A stretch of 29,277 bases of DNA, taken from Gnetum montanum (lineage: Eukaryota; Streptophyta; Gnetopsida; Gnetales; Gnetaceae). A model generated the notes under the pieces. That model did no database searches. It worked only from the letters and a program-made list of their open reading frames with translations, and was not told where the DNA came from. Where the stretch lies: NCBI GenBank assembly GCA_015680685.1, contig MNCI01017676.1, positions 41,290-70,566 of the forward strand, read 5' to 3'. Position numbers and translations under genes: made by a program. Below, one piece after another: positions 9,992-19,500 of this stretch (its first letter is position 1; every line of letters starts with the position of its first letter).

Positions 9992-10110
9992 CGGTTCAAA
10001 GGCGTAGGGTCACGAACATCGACGAGCGCCTGCGAAACGCGATCCAGATTTTCTTGTACTTCATCGATTTTGGTTAGTTTTGCGTTCTTCCTCTTGATTT
10101 TTGGTGCCAT
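9992..10110 (-). CDS. Antisense gene exon 1
   Basis: Begins with ATG at 10110 and encodes about 39 residues starting with a lysine/arginine-rich stretch that could be a nuclear localisation signal. It ends at the donor CG|GTAGGT, phase 2. The next secure exon starts in the matching phase. Confidence 0.7.
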
Positions 10111-10492
10111 GGCAGCAGCTTCAGAAAATTTCACCGTTTAACGCTTTCAAATCTCTGTAAAATCACACGCTCTAATCTTCTGCTCTTCCTTCGCTTGATC
10201 AGAAACAATTACGAATTCGGATTCACGATAGCCAACGGCCTGTCCTCATCAAAAAACCACTTACTTATATGTGAGGATCACCGACTTGATATCCGATTTA
10301 AACGGGACTTTCCTGAAACGGAACCCGAAAATCAAGATATTAATGCAGCTGATATCGCATGCGCCACTATCCAAAATGACGTTAAACTACCACATCTTAT
10401 CATCTCATAATCGGGTAGCATTGATTATAGCTTCTTTACAATATTCAAAGTTCAGTTAGCCTGCCACGTTCGACGACATCACGTCACCTTTC
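10111..10492 (-). promoter_or_regulatory. Putative promoter and 5' UTR of the antisense gene
   Basis: On the minus strand a TATAAG box lies at 10264-10269, about 155 bases before the ATG at 10110, giving room for a short 5' UTR. The same 380-base stretch holds one further copy of the GACGTTAAACT motif at 10378-10388 on the plus strand. No sense ORF of note is present. Confidence 0.4.
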
Positions 10493-10525
10493 TTCTAATC
10501 ATTTACACACTTTGCAATTTTGCAG
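10493..10525 (+). promoter_or_regulatory. Strong sense 3' splice site before RT
   Basis: TTCTAATC at 10493-10500 matches the plant branch-point consensus and is followed by a T/C-rich run ending TTTTGCAG at 10525. The RT frame opens right after it (GAC AGA CGG...), in phase 0, with no other good start in the region. This fits an Ogre-type intron between PR and RT. Confidence 0.6.
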
Positions 10526-11540
10526 GACAGACGGGAAATGGACACAACATTTTTAGCACCTCTAACTTTGACGGGCCCATACGGGAAAGTAGTCAGGCAA
10601 TTCGACTCCACGCTAGTAGACGTCAACCCCCCTTTAGAAGGTGTAATCATAGCTGCGTCGGAGACATCCCCAGAGTGGCCAGAACAGTCGACGCACACGC
10701 TAGACTTGGAGGCTGGGGACATAACCGAAGACCCACTCAGTGAGGTTTCTATCGTTACGCATAAGGGTAAATCCGAAACCCTTAAAGTCAGCTCTTTACT
10801 AGATCAAAAAACGCACGATGCTATAAAATAGATCCTGCAAGACAACATTACTGTCTTTGGATGGTCATACGAGGATATGCCTGGATTAGATCCCAGGTTA
10901 ATCCAGCATAACATCATCTTAGACCCGCAGATTAAAGCAGTTAGGCAAAAGGCACGCAAACTCAAGCCAGAGATCGCGCTAGCCGTGCGTGATGAAATCA
11001 CCAAACTGTATCAGGCCGGTTTCATCCGTGCAGTCGATTACTCAGATTGGGTGTCTAACATTGTAGTCATCCCAAAGAAGATTGGAAGTATACGCATCTG
11101 CATAGACTTCCAGGATTTGAATAAGGCCACAATCAAGGATAACTTCCCACTACCGAGCATCGACCAGCTAGTCGATACAACAGCTGGGCATGCGTTGCTG
11201 TCCTTCATGGATGGCTTTTCAGGCTATAACCAGATTCACATTAACCCAGAACATCAATTGACCACAACATTCATGATGCCTTGGGGCACCTTTTGTTACA
11301 CTATGATGCCTTTCGGTCTAAAGAACGCCGGAGCAACATATCAGCGAGCCATGACTTACATCTTTAGTGATTATCTCCTAGGAAGACTGAATAACTATGT
11401 AGACGATATTGCTATTAAGTCCTTAAAGTTTGAGGATCATTCAGGGGACCTGGAGTTAGTCCTTAAAAGATGCTCCAAATAAGAGCTCCGGCTTAACCCA
11501 AAGAAGTGTGTATTCGGAGTTAAAACCGGACGCATGCTGG
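10526..11540 (+). pseudogene. pol: Reverse transcriptase domain of pol
   Basis: RT copies the genomic RNA into DNA. Recognisable motifs are FMDGFSGYNQI (first catalytic Asp), MPFGLKNAGATYQ and YVDDIAIKS (catalytic DD pair), followed by LRLNPKKCVFGV. The upstream part includes the linker WSYEDMPGLDP typical of Tat elements. The frame is single from 10526, interrupted by TAG at 10829-10831 and TAA at 11480-11482, so this copy cannot make a full RT without readthrough. Confidence 0.93.
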
Positions 11541-12270
11541 GGTTTGTGGTATCAGAAACCGACATACGAGTTGACCCTGATAAGGTCAAAGCCATTGTCG
11601 AGTTAACGCCTCCTACGGACCTCAAGCAATTATGTAGGTTACAGGGACGCTTACAGTTTATACGCCGGTTCATTTCGAGGTTAATCGACAAGTTACACCC
11701 TATGCAACACTTGCTGAAAAAGGGGGTTAATTTCGAATGGACCGATGATTGCCAGCGTGCGTTTGACAGCTTAAAACAAGAACTGCAACATTTACCGATG
11801 GTTTTCCCACCACAAAGGGGTTTGCCATTTTACATTTACCTCGCAACTTCGGATGTAGCGTTAGCCGCATTACTGTGTCAAAGGAGGGATGATGGGTCGG
11901 AAGTGCCCATCTACTACTTAAGTCATGCTCTATGTGCATACAAAACAAGGTACAATGACGTGGAGCGTAATTGCCTAGCATTAGTTTTTACGCTTAAAAA
12001 GTGTAGGCATTATCTTTTCCGTAGCAAGATTAACGTCATCTGTAAAAACAACATTCTTAGGGCCATTACGCATAGCTTATATGAGAGTAGTAAAATAGCT
12101 CATTGGAAGGCTATCACGGTAGAATTTGATCTGCACTATATTGGCCAATCATCTACGAAAGGCCAAGCGGTAGCTGACCAGTTAATAACTTCACCGATTA
12201 ACAATCAGGCAACTATAGAGCCAGAGTTCCCTGACGAACATGTACATAGTTTAAGCCCTGTCTTGACAGG
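11541..12270 (+). pseudogene. pol: RT thumb/connection and first (gypsy-type) RNase H
   Basis: Continuous with RT in the same frame. The first RNase H region reads YLATSDVALAALL and VERNCLALVFTLKKCRHYLF; Asp and Glu are kept, but the third acidic position (normally in a TDH-like motif) reads ICKNNILRA, so it looks degenerate. Loss of activity in this domain is common in elements that have gained a second RNase H. Confidence 0.85.
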
Positions 12271-12951
12271 CCCAGAAGCAACGTTGTATTTCGACGGAGC
12301 TTCAATTGCTAGAGGTGGCAGTGCTGCCACTATTATTACGCTATCACCTGAGGATGTACGTCTCCATGCTTATCGCTTGACCTTCCCCTCTACGAACAAT
12401 GTGGTAGAGTACGAAGGGCTCCTCAGGGGATTACTAACTGCCGGTGAACTTGATGTTCAATACCTGGCGATTAGGGGCGATTCGATGCTTGTCATAAATC
12501 AGATCACAGGAGTCTACGCCTGCAAGGCTATACATTTGCAGCCCTACTGCGATACGGCTAAAGATCTTTTGAGACAATTCACGACCATCGATGCCCAACA
12601 CGTGCCATGCACGGATAACACACTGGCCGACGCACTGGCAACACTGGCTTTGAAGGTGCCTGCACATCTTTTCGACACCTGTCCTGCATTGATAACAGAC
12701 TACGTAGATCCTATCATTCAGACGGCGCAAATCTCTTCTCTTCTCGAGGGAAGTACATCTGAATGGTACGACGACATTAAAACTTACCTTTTACAGGGTG
12801 AATTACCGTCTGAATTGACACGCGCGCAGAAGGATGCGATACGCAAACGGGCTAGGCAATACATCATCATCGGAGATAGCACTCTTTGTAGACGCTCCTT
12901 TGATGCATGTTGCTTACTTGTGTTGACAAAGACCAAGCGCAGCACATAGTC
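12271..12951 (+). pseudogene. pol: Second, archaeal-type RNase H (aRH) and linker to integrase
   Basis: A second RNase H follows, with all four acidic positions visible: YFDGAS (D), NNVVEYEGLL (E), AIRGDSMLV (D) and NTLADALATLA (D). Possession of aRH is established for the Tat lineage. The open frame runs to 12951, but the reading register for integrase changes near 12904-12907 through a one-base deletion. Confidence 0.9.
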
Positions 12952-13907
12952 GACGAAATTCACGAGGGACTGTGCGGCGGCCACGTAGCACCACGGGCTA
13001 TGGCCCTAAAAATCCGTCGCTTAGGATACTACTGGCCGCGCATGGAAAAGGACTGCCTGACAAAGGTTAAAACTTGTGACACGTGTCAGCGTCACGCAAA
13101 CCACATACACATGTCACCTACAGAATTACACATGACGCAGATAACATGGCCATTTCAACGATGGGGACTAGACATTATAGGTCCCATCACGCTGAAATCT
13201 TCCGTAGGTCATAGCTTCATTATTACCGCTACTGAGTATTTTACAAAGTGGGTAGAGGCTGTTCCCCTGCGGAAGATCACATCTCAGCAAATTTGCCATT
13301 TTATCCTGGACAATATAGTAACCAGATTTGGTCTCCCGATGACTATCGTGANAATGGTCAAGCTGAAGCAGCGAACAAAGTGATCATCAATCTGCTCAAG
13401 AAAATGCTCGACGACAACAAAAGGCGGTGGCATGAATAGATCCTCTATGTGCTATGGGCGTATCATACTCCGTGTAGGACGGGTACGGGTAGTACACCCT
13501 ATAGCCTGGTTTATGGGTCTGAAGCAGTGCTGCCTCTCGAGTTGCAAATTCCTTCTCTGAAGATGGTCCTCTCCATAGTTATAAATGAGGCTCAACACAC
13601 TGAGTCTCGAATCACGGATCTGGATTCAGTAGAAGAGAAGCGGATACAGGCCCTTGACACGATTGAAAGGTATTAAGACAAACAGAGACAGAAGCATCGT
13701 CACAACCTTCAACAGCGCCCGATCAAGAAAGGAGATCTAGTCCTCAAGGCTGTGCGTGAACCAGTAGGCAAGTTCTCCGCAAATTGGGAAGGCCCTTTCT
13801 TGGTGATCGATGTGTACAGCAATGGCGCATTCAAGTTAGTAGACGTCAACGGCAATGGATTACCAAATCCTGTAAATCATGTGTACTTGAAGCGGTATTA
13901 CATTTAG
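12905..13907 (+). pseudogene. pol: Integrase with internal deletion
   Basis: Integrase inserts the cDNA. The N-terminal HHCC zinc finger is at about 12955-13085 (IHEGLCGGHVAPR, then CDTCQ). The core starts with WGLDIIGPI, carrying the first catalytic Asp. At 13352 an ambiguous base N sits where the frame jumps from RFGLPMTIV straight to NGQAEAANK, so the stretch with the second catalytic Asp is missing and the frame changes. Downstream the C-terminal half is present (LWAYHT, a GPY/F-like module with ANWEGPFLVIDV, then NPVNHVYLKRYYI) with TAG at 13437 and TAA at 13674. The frame ends in TAG at 13905-13907. Confidence 0.9.
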
Positions 13908-15124
13908 CAGCATCTATGGTGTCAACAGCAGGTATGGCAATACTCATCCGCTACGACGTAAAACTGGCACCGGACCTCCGCTACAACGTTAAACTGGCAC
14001 TGACCGTCTGCTACGACGTAAAACTGGCATGTCTTGCACGCGTCCTCCACGACGCTAAACTGGCGATATTCGTCCGCTACGACATTAAACTGGCACCGGA
14101 CATTTGCTACGACATTAAACTGGCACTGACCGTCCGCTACGACGTAAAACTGGCATGCCTTGCACGCATCCGCCACGATGCTAAACTGGCTATATTCGTC
14201 TGCTATGACGCTAAACTAGCAAGTTGTAACTGTCCGCTACGACGTAAAACTGGCAGTGTTGTACAGGTCTGCCAAGACGGAAAACTGGCATCTTTTGCAC
14301 GCGTTCGCCACGACGCTAAACTGGCACAGGTAGGCAGCCATCTGCTGAGACATAAAACCAGCACAGCTCTGTCCTTGGATCATGACACGAAACTAGCATC
14401 CATAGCACGGTCTGCTGAGACCATAAATCAGACACACCACCATCCACTACGACGTAAAACTAGCATTTCTCAGTCTGCCCAGACTTTAAACTGGGACCAT
14501 GGTCTGCTGAGACTTAAAAATAGTAACGGTAGTCTACCAGGACTTAAAATTGGGACTTACAGACTGCTGCCATATAAATCAAGTGAGTGTGATTATCTCT
14601 GTACAGTTGCACAACCAACGAGGTGGGATACTGAGACAGTCCCAGCGTTGCCACCCCACCGGCATTTTACTGATTCCTTGGATGAGCTGAGAGGCATCTT
14701 ACTGATCCCTCGAAGATGCCGCCGCTGCGCCCACTGCAACGGTGGTATCTCTGAGAGTTTAGTCTTGCCAGCCGGAGCCCCGATGAAATCTTTGTCGTCA
14801 ACGACCTCGGGAACCTCCGCTGATCATCGCTATCGGACGCTGGCTTCGCAAATTCATCTAGCTGGTTTCCTGTACAACCAGTTAGCTGCACTGTGTCTGA
14901 TGCCTTTTGGCGAAGATATGCTGGGCCAATCGTCAGGATTGGCAGCTCCGCCCTCATGCTCCGGCTCCTTCTTCACGGCCCAATCGCTCTATCTCGCATC
15001 AAACGGCGCTCGTTTCAAAAACCTCGCCTCTTGTTCTCATGAGCAATGGTGTCCTCTATTTTCTTTTGTGGTTGTAGGTTACTTGCTTTGGAGGATGTCA
15101 TTCAAAGGTTGCCCGACCACTTAG
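13784..15124 (+). CDS. Long open frame across the motif array (446 codons), uncertain
   Basis: This frame overlaps the integrase end and stays open through the array, where units read RYDVKLA-like (YDVKLA, HDAKLA, YDIKLA), then through a non-repetitive part to 15124. The first nine units and units 11 and 12 are in this register; unit 10 is not. Between the two 126-bp blocks, amino acid changes outnumber silent ones, so I see no sign of protein-level selection. It has no credible own start and could be an accident of repeat composition or an old extra ORF. Confidence 0.25.
   Translation: MGRPFLGDRCVQQWRIQVSRRQRQWITKSCKSCVLEAVLHLAASMVSTAGMAILIRYDVKLAPDLRYNVKLALTVCYDVKLACLARVLHDAKLAIFVRYDIKLAPDICYDIKLALTVRYDVKLACLARIRHDAKLAIFVCYDAKLASCNCPLRRKTGSVVQVCQDGKLASFARVRHDAKLAQVGSHLLRHKTSTALSLDHDTKLASIARSAETINQTHHHPLRRKTSISQSAQTLNWDHGLLRLKNSNGSLPGLKIGTYRLLPYKSSECDYLCTVAQPTRWDTETVPALPPHRHFTDSLDELRGILLIPRRCRRCAHCNGGISESLVLPAGAPMKSLSSTTSGTSADHRYRTLASQIHLAGFLYNQLAALCLMPFGEDMLGQSSGLAAPPSCSGSFFTAQSLYLASNGARFKNLASCSHEQWCPLFSFVVVGYLLWRMSFKGCPTT
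13951..14555 (+). repeat. Motif array 2: about 19 tandem units around GACGTTAAACTGGCA
   Basis: Core copies start at 13955, 13985, 14015, 14051, 14081, 14111, 14141, 14177 and 14207, spaced 30, 30, 36, 30, 30, 30, 36 and 30 bp. A four-unit higher-order repeat of 126 bp is therefore visible (13955-14080 and 14081-14206). Later units (14241, 14276, 14312 and on) become degenerate but keep a 30-39 bp rhythm to about 14555. The invariant part is AAACTGGC or AAACTAGC. The array begins 48 bases after the integrase stop. Confidence 0.92.
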
Positions 15125-15610
15125 ATCTGCATGCCTATACCTCTCACATTCCTATCCTTAGCTCTTATTTCCCTTCATCCCCACCACCCGCTTCCCATAC
15201 ACAAAAGCTACATACGCAAGTATCCATTTTCCGCACTCACACTAGCAGAGATATCACAGAAGTGATGCGCCATGCTCCTTTTGCAAGCATTCCTGCTGTA
15301 ATCAGTGACAGAGAGATCTCAGGCTGATGCGCTACGCTCGTCTGAAAGCATTCCTGTCGACATACATGTGCGTACGTTTCTGTGCGTTCAGTAAGCGTAT
15401 TCCATACTCCTACCATCCTGACCTATGTTATGTCTTCCCCGAACCTGTTTCCCACCATGCCATTCTATCTCCCATTCCCTCCAGCTTTGCTCTTCCATGT
15501 TGACAGGACAATCCTTGAGTAGCCATGGATGGACGCTGTTCTTGCTTCTACCAATCCGGTGTTTCGTATTCTTTGTCGACATCCTTCGGGTAAGCTCTCC
15601 AACAGTCAAC
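14556..15610 (+). other. 3' untranslated region of element A
   Basis: Between the motif array and the PPT no retroelement domain is visible. A C/T-rich stretch lies at about 15130-15230. A two-unit 62-bp direct repeat (TGATGCGC...GCATTCCTG) lies at 15263-15355. Confidence 0.6.
15261..15355 (+). repeat. Two-copy 62-bp direct repeat
   Basis: TGATGCGC at 15263 recurs at 15325, each followed by a related segment ending in AAGCATTCCTG or CAAGCATTCCTG. The copies are imperfect. Confidence 0.6.
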
Positions 15611-15623
15611 AAAGAGGGGCCAT
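15611..15623 (+). other. Polypurine tract and LTR start
   Basis: AAAGAGGGGCCAT precedes TGAAACACC at 15624. Element B has the same arrangement on the other strand (CAACAAAGAGGGGCC then TGAAAACACC), and conservation across this junction in two elements supports it as the plus-strand primer and LTR boundary. The last four bases are not purines, so the exact border is a best guess. Confidence 0.65.
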
Positions 15624-17075
15624 TGAAACACCTTAAAAATTGTGAGTCGGCCTCAAGCAAAGATTCGCAATTCAGGCAAGGGCGCATCTCAGAATTCCAG
15701 AAGGGAGACTAAGACAGAGCAACACCAAGAGGCACGTAGCATCGAGTCCTCGACTTCTTATGCAGATTCCTAATCTTTCTATGCTTTTTCTGTTTACGCT
15801 ATATCACGCAACGTAGCGTAATGGCGCTTAGCGTGATTTTGCTTAAACATAGTCTGGCATCAGAAAGATAGTTGCTTTGGCATAGGGAGAAGCTTAAGCA
15901 GCGTGATATTCGACTTCTTGTGTATTTTGCTAAGTCTTTTGTTCAAGGCCAGGTTTACACTCTGTTACGCACGGTAGTGTAATAAGCTCTAGAACAGTCA
16001 AAGGCAAAGTTTAAGAAAATGCGATTGCTCATCATACGCTCATCACGCAACGTAGCGTATCACAGCGTATTGCGTCGCCAAGCTAAACTTTGTTCTATGC
16101 TTCATTACGCACGGCTGCGTAAGCAAGCATAAAATAGCTTTAACTCCATTGTTCCCATGTTACGTTATGCTCATACACGCAACACAGCGTGAATGAGCAT
16201 GATATAACCCAAAGACAGTTGAGACATGCCCGACACGCATCTCTTCTTCACACGCACAATACGCGAACGAGCGTATTGTTCGTAGTCATGAAGTTTGACG
16301 CAAAAATAGTCAAGTCAACAGTACCCAAAACATTCGGGGCACACGTCATCAGGGTTGCGCCTTTTCCATAGGGCGCAGCAGCCTATAAATACCCTAGTTG
16401 ACAAAGATACAAGGGTTGGCAAATCAGAGAAGCAAAGGAATTTTTTTTTCTGAGCACTGGAGCACTTATCACTTTTGAGCAAAGACACGGAGAGTAGCGC
16501 TTTGGCAATTGTTGACAGCATCACCTTTCGGCGAAAACAGAGCACAGTTCGCTTTGAGCACCGACGACAGGAGTAATCGTTCTGCTGGGAAGACTCTATT
16601 GGTCGGAAACAGTTTGATCAGTAGACGTCAGAGCTTGACCTTCCTTACATCCCGGCTTTAGCCCATGAGGTAGATCAGACTTCTGTTTGGACAGTTTTCT
16701 TGTTGTTTTGTGCTTGCTTTACATCTGGTAATTGGGGTCTCCCCAGTGTAACGAGATATACATTCTTCAAGTTAAAGCGTAGATCTTGAAACTACGTGTT
16801 TCTCTTATGTCAGCCTCCTCTTATCATGTTTAACGTTATCATCGTTGCAATTCATCTACATCGTTTTCCCCTCATTTTTGCGATTCCTCGAATTAGATCG
16901 TTTCACAAGATATTCATCGGTTTACTGATTAGTAAGTCCCTGTCTGATCGACAAGACCGTTCAAGGCACCGCAGATTCATTTTTCCAGCATAGCCCTCGC
17001 ACGGATCCGTGGTTAGAACTGTGTACATGGAATTTGTTCAGTATTTTCCAGTTGTTGACATTTTTCGTCATTACA
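15624..17075 (+). repeat. 3' LTR of element A
   Basis: About 1452 bases from TGAAACACC to TTACA if the PPT call is right. Positions 15772-17075 match the 5' LTR at 1-1304; the first 148 bases have no partner because the window starts inside the 5' LTR. It has the same U3 palindromes and TATA box (16384-16391). Confidence 0.88.
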
Positions 17076-17129
17076 CATGGGAGAGACATACCTTTTCTAG
17101 AATAATTGAAAGTCAGGATCCATAGTTAA

Positions 17130-19500
17130 GATCAAGAACATTCAAGTTTCTTATTTGACCGAAGCTATTGCACAGGCACTTGGGTTGGCTAACACTAGAA
17201 CACAGCTGGCAGAATTATCCACACAAGGTGACCTTGAGGTCAAGAAGGAGTGAACCCAGTGTTGCTACAAGGTGGATCATAAGGAGTTCGATGCACTCAC
17301 ACTAATGGTGCAGATTTATTTCAAGATTGCAACCTATCACCTCAATCCAACGGTGAGGCCGAGTAAGGTAACTACTTTTTCCATTTGAGCATGCATCGCT
17401 CTAAGTAGAAAGTTCCCTGTTAACCTTCCACAATTGCTATGCTTGAAAATTGAGAAGCATTTAAAAGAAACCAAATGTGGAAGGAAGACCTTGTCCTTTC
17501 CATGCCTCATTAAAAAAATTTTCAAGAGGGCAAGAATTATTCCCGACTCTAATGATACACTTAGGCATACTCCTTTGGCTTCATGGTTCAAGATCATGAA
17601 AGAGAAGACACTAGCAATGACTTAATTAGAGGAGTTGTTGCCACCACCACCCACTTAGGAAACAACATTGGAGGCCTGTGCAACCATTGAATTTCTACAA
17701 AAAATTTGAGAATAGCTCTTGAGTGAATAAGAGCAACAAGTAGGAATGAGTGGGGAAGATCCATCTATGTATTGGCTAGTGATGAGTCACCTTAATGAGG
17801 TGGCTTGAATAGTTAGCTAGATGGAGATGGGTGGTCTCAATTTCTCTATCCAATGAACATAGCTACCTTCAAGGTTAGATCCAAATTCTCAAGAGGTTAT
17901 GGTATCACTAGCAACACACCATCTATTCCTAGAAATCTCTGGGAATGTTGCCACTTTCTTGGTGAGGTTGGAGCAAGGTGAAGAGGAAACTGTCTTGGTG
18001 ATGCAGCACCAAGGGTAGGAGATAGTGGTAGAAGAAGTTGTTGACCATGTAGCAGAAGCATTGAATGCACCTACAACATCTATCCTAGACATATATGCAC
18101 TTCAAAATGTGTAGACATCCATAGGCATGGTTAGTGAAAAATTGAATGCAGCCTAGCATGAAAAGTTGTTAGAACAACTGGTAGGAACTGGGCCACCGAC
18201 TTCGAACATTTTTGATCTTTCGAAGAACATCACCGCAACCCAGTCAAAGCTACTAAATGAAAGTGGTAGATGTATTATTTTGAAGGGGTATTTAGAAATG
18301 GCCCAAGAGCAAAATCAATGCTTGGTTGAGAAGGTTGTCGAACTTCGTGCTCGACATGCTGATCAAGTAATCCTTAGCCCAGTAGTGATAAGAGATGAAG
18401 CTATCAAATGGCTTTAAGAAAAATTTTAAAAGGTTGAGGAGGAGGCAATAATGACCATATTTAAATAGTAAATAGCAAAAGCTAAAATGTACTCAATCTA
18501 AAATGACTTGAATTAGATGCACCAAGAGAATGAAGCATTGACTGCATAGAATCATCACCTGTAAAAGGTTGATGCTTAAAAATATAAAATGCAAGAATTC
18601 ATTCATCAATAGAAAGAGCAACTTTCTAGGGTAAACACTGAACTAAGGAAATTGACCACAGAGGACTATAATATGTCAATGGAGGAGGTATGCACCTTGC
18701 ATCAAAAGTTTGCCATTGAGATTACCACCTGGAAGAATAAAGCACTTAAACTTGAGAAAGTGAAAGATCACTACAGGGACCAGGTTGGCTTGCAAAAAGA
18801 AGTTAATGAAAAACACATTCAGATGGCAAAGGCAAAAATGAATGAAGTCCTCTAGCAACTCCAACAAGCAAGAGAAACATGGTAGCCCATCCTTGATGGG
18901 ATTAATGCCTACAACAAAGTAAAGATCCACTTGAAGGAGTTGCAAATTTAGAAAATGATCGAGTAAATGGAGTTGGCCAATCTTCATTATGCAAACCTAC
19001 CAATGCTAACTTCTAGATGACCATGGTTAAAACTGGAGAAGCAAGTGGCTAGCTCGTACCTACAATACGAGGTTGAGTTCAAGCACCACAAAGATAGCAA
19101 GCAAAAGCTTGTGACTACACACGTTAAATTAGAAGTTCTTGGAGGATAATTTAGAGATCAATGATCTATCATTGAGAACCTATCCAAATGGATGAATGAC
19201 TACTAGAAGCTGAAGAACATAGTTAGGGCATTTGACAATGAATGAAAATAGTTCGCTACCTAGTTTGTCAATGCAAAGGAGTTGTTTCTAGCAATCTCAT
19301 GTCCTTGGGATGTGCCCATTCCAACCCACATTGGGGAAGCTATGTGGATGGTGCATGATCCTAGAAGTAAGAAGGAGAAAATGAAAGCACTATTGGATGC
19401 TTTCTACCTCCCACCTAAAGTTGCAATAGTAGTAGGACAATCACAACCATCTCAACCATTGCCTGTGTGTGAAGTTGGTGCAGGTCCCTCAGAGTCGTAG
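17130..19500 (+). pseudogene. Element C: decayed coiled-coil 'plant transposon protein' ORF
   Basis: A single frame can be followed despite many stops. The first part (about 17280-17620) reads NPTVRPSKVTTFS, FPVNLPQLLCLKIEKHL and LSFPCLIKKIFKRARI, resembling the 'putative plant transposon protein' domain found in extra ORFs of plant retroelements. The second part (about 18160-19260) is a long charged coiled coil (LHQKFAIEITTWKNKALKLE), ending near WDVPIPTHIGEAMWMV and LLDAFYLPPK. Many stops are TAG or TAA in Gln-rich contexts such as 18418-18620, consistent with C-to-T decay; TGA stops (17251, 17386) occur too. It is much older than element A. Confidence 0.6.

Larger units (their letters stand above)
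5868..10110 (-). pseudogene. Multi-exon antisense gene inside element A (8-9 exons, about 1,150 codons)
   Basis: Reading the minus strand, an ATG in a good context (GCCATGG) at 10110 opens a gene whose exons join at GT-AG borders with matching phases: 10110-9992, 9719-9270, 9148-8874, 8785-7745, 7652-7329, 7258-7130, 7051-6245 and 6164-5868, ending in TAA. An optional in-frame exon, 9852-9799, is also possible. The product would start with a basic stretch (MAPKIKRKNAK), contain an FCP1-like HAD fold, a large unknown domain, a 16-residue repeat, a coiled coil and an acidic tail. In this copy it has stops at 9404, 8352, 7785 and 6861, each explained by one C-to-T change on the coding strand, plus a frameshift or stop near 6384. 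Antisense orientation explains how introns survived retrotransposition. Extra ORFs in either orientation are known in Tat elements; one placed between PR and RT is not something I recognise. Confidence 0.8.
1..17075 (+). mobile_element. Element A: near-complete Ty3/gypsy LTR retrotransposon, Tat lineage
   Basis: A direct repeat (1-1304 and 15772-17075) flanks gag, protease, RT, RNase H, a second RNase H and integrase in the order of Ty3/gypsy elements. The extra archaeal-type RNase H after the usual one is a known hallmark of the plant Tat clade (Ogre, Retand, Grande and relatives). The element is at least 17 kb; if the LTR begins at 15624, about 148 bases of the 5' LTR lie before the window. 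It is unusual in carrying a spliced antisense gene between protease and RT and a tandem motif array after integrase. It is inactive: gag and pol carry several stops, frameshifts and an integrase deletion. The bases after the 3' LTR (CATGG, 17076-17080) would be one copy of a 5-bp target duplication; the other copy is outside the window. Confidence 0.93.

Noticed and set aside
5868-10110. A host gene into which a retroelement inserted
   Set aside because: Gag-PR and pol lie directly on both sides in one orientation within one LTR pair, so the gene is cargo inside the element.
1550-13907. Variant genetic code with TAG/TAA as glutamine
   Set aside because: TGA stops, frameshifts and a transition-biased LTR pair point to ordinary decay of a methylated element.
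13951-14555. Regular short repeats with variable spacers that look like a CRISPR array
   Set aside because: Spacers are shared between blocks, units are degenerate, there are no cas genes, and it sits in a plant retrotransposon.
14667-14957. Antisense ORF in the 3' untranslated region
   Set aside because: No domain, no splice sites that link it to neighbours, and it overlaps an equally open sense frame.
15297-15320. TGTAATCAG as an alternative LTR start
   Set aside because: It would pair with the TTACA end, but no purine tract precedes it, while the 15611 tract is conserved with element B.
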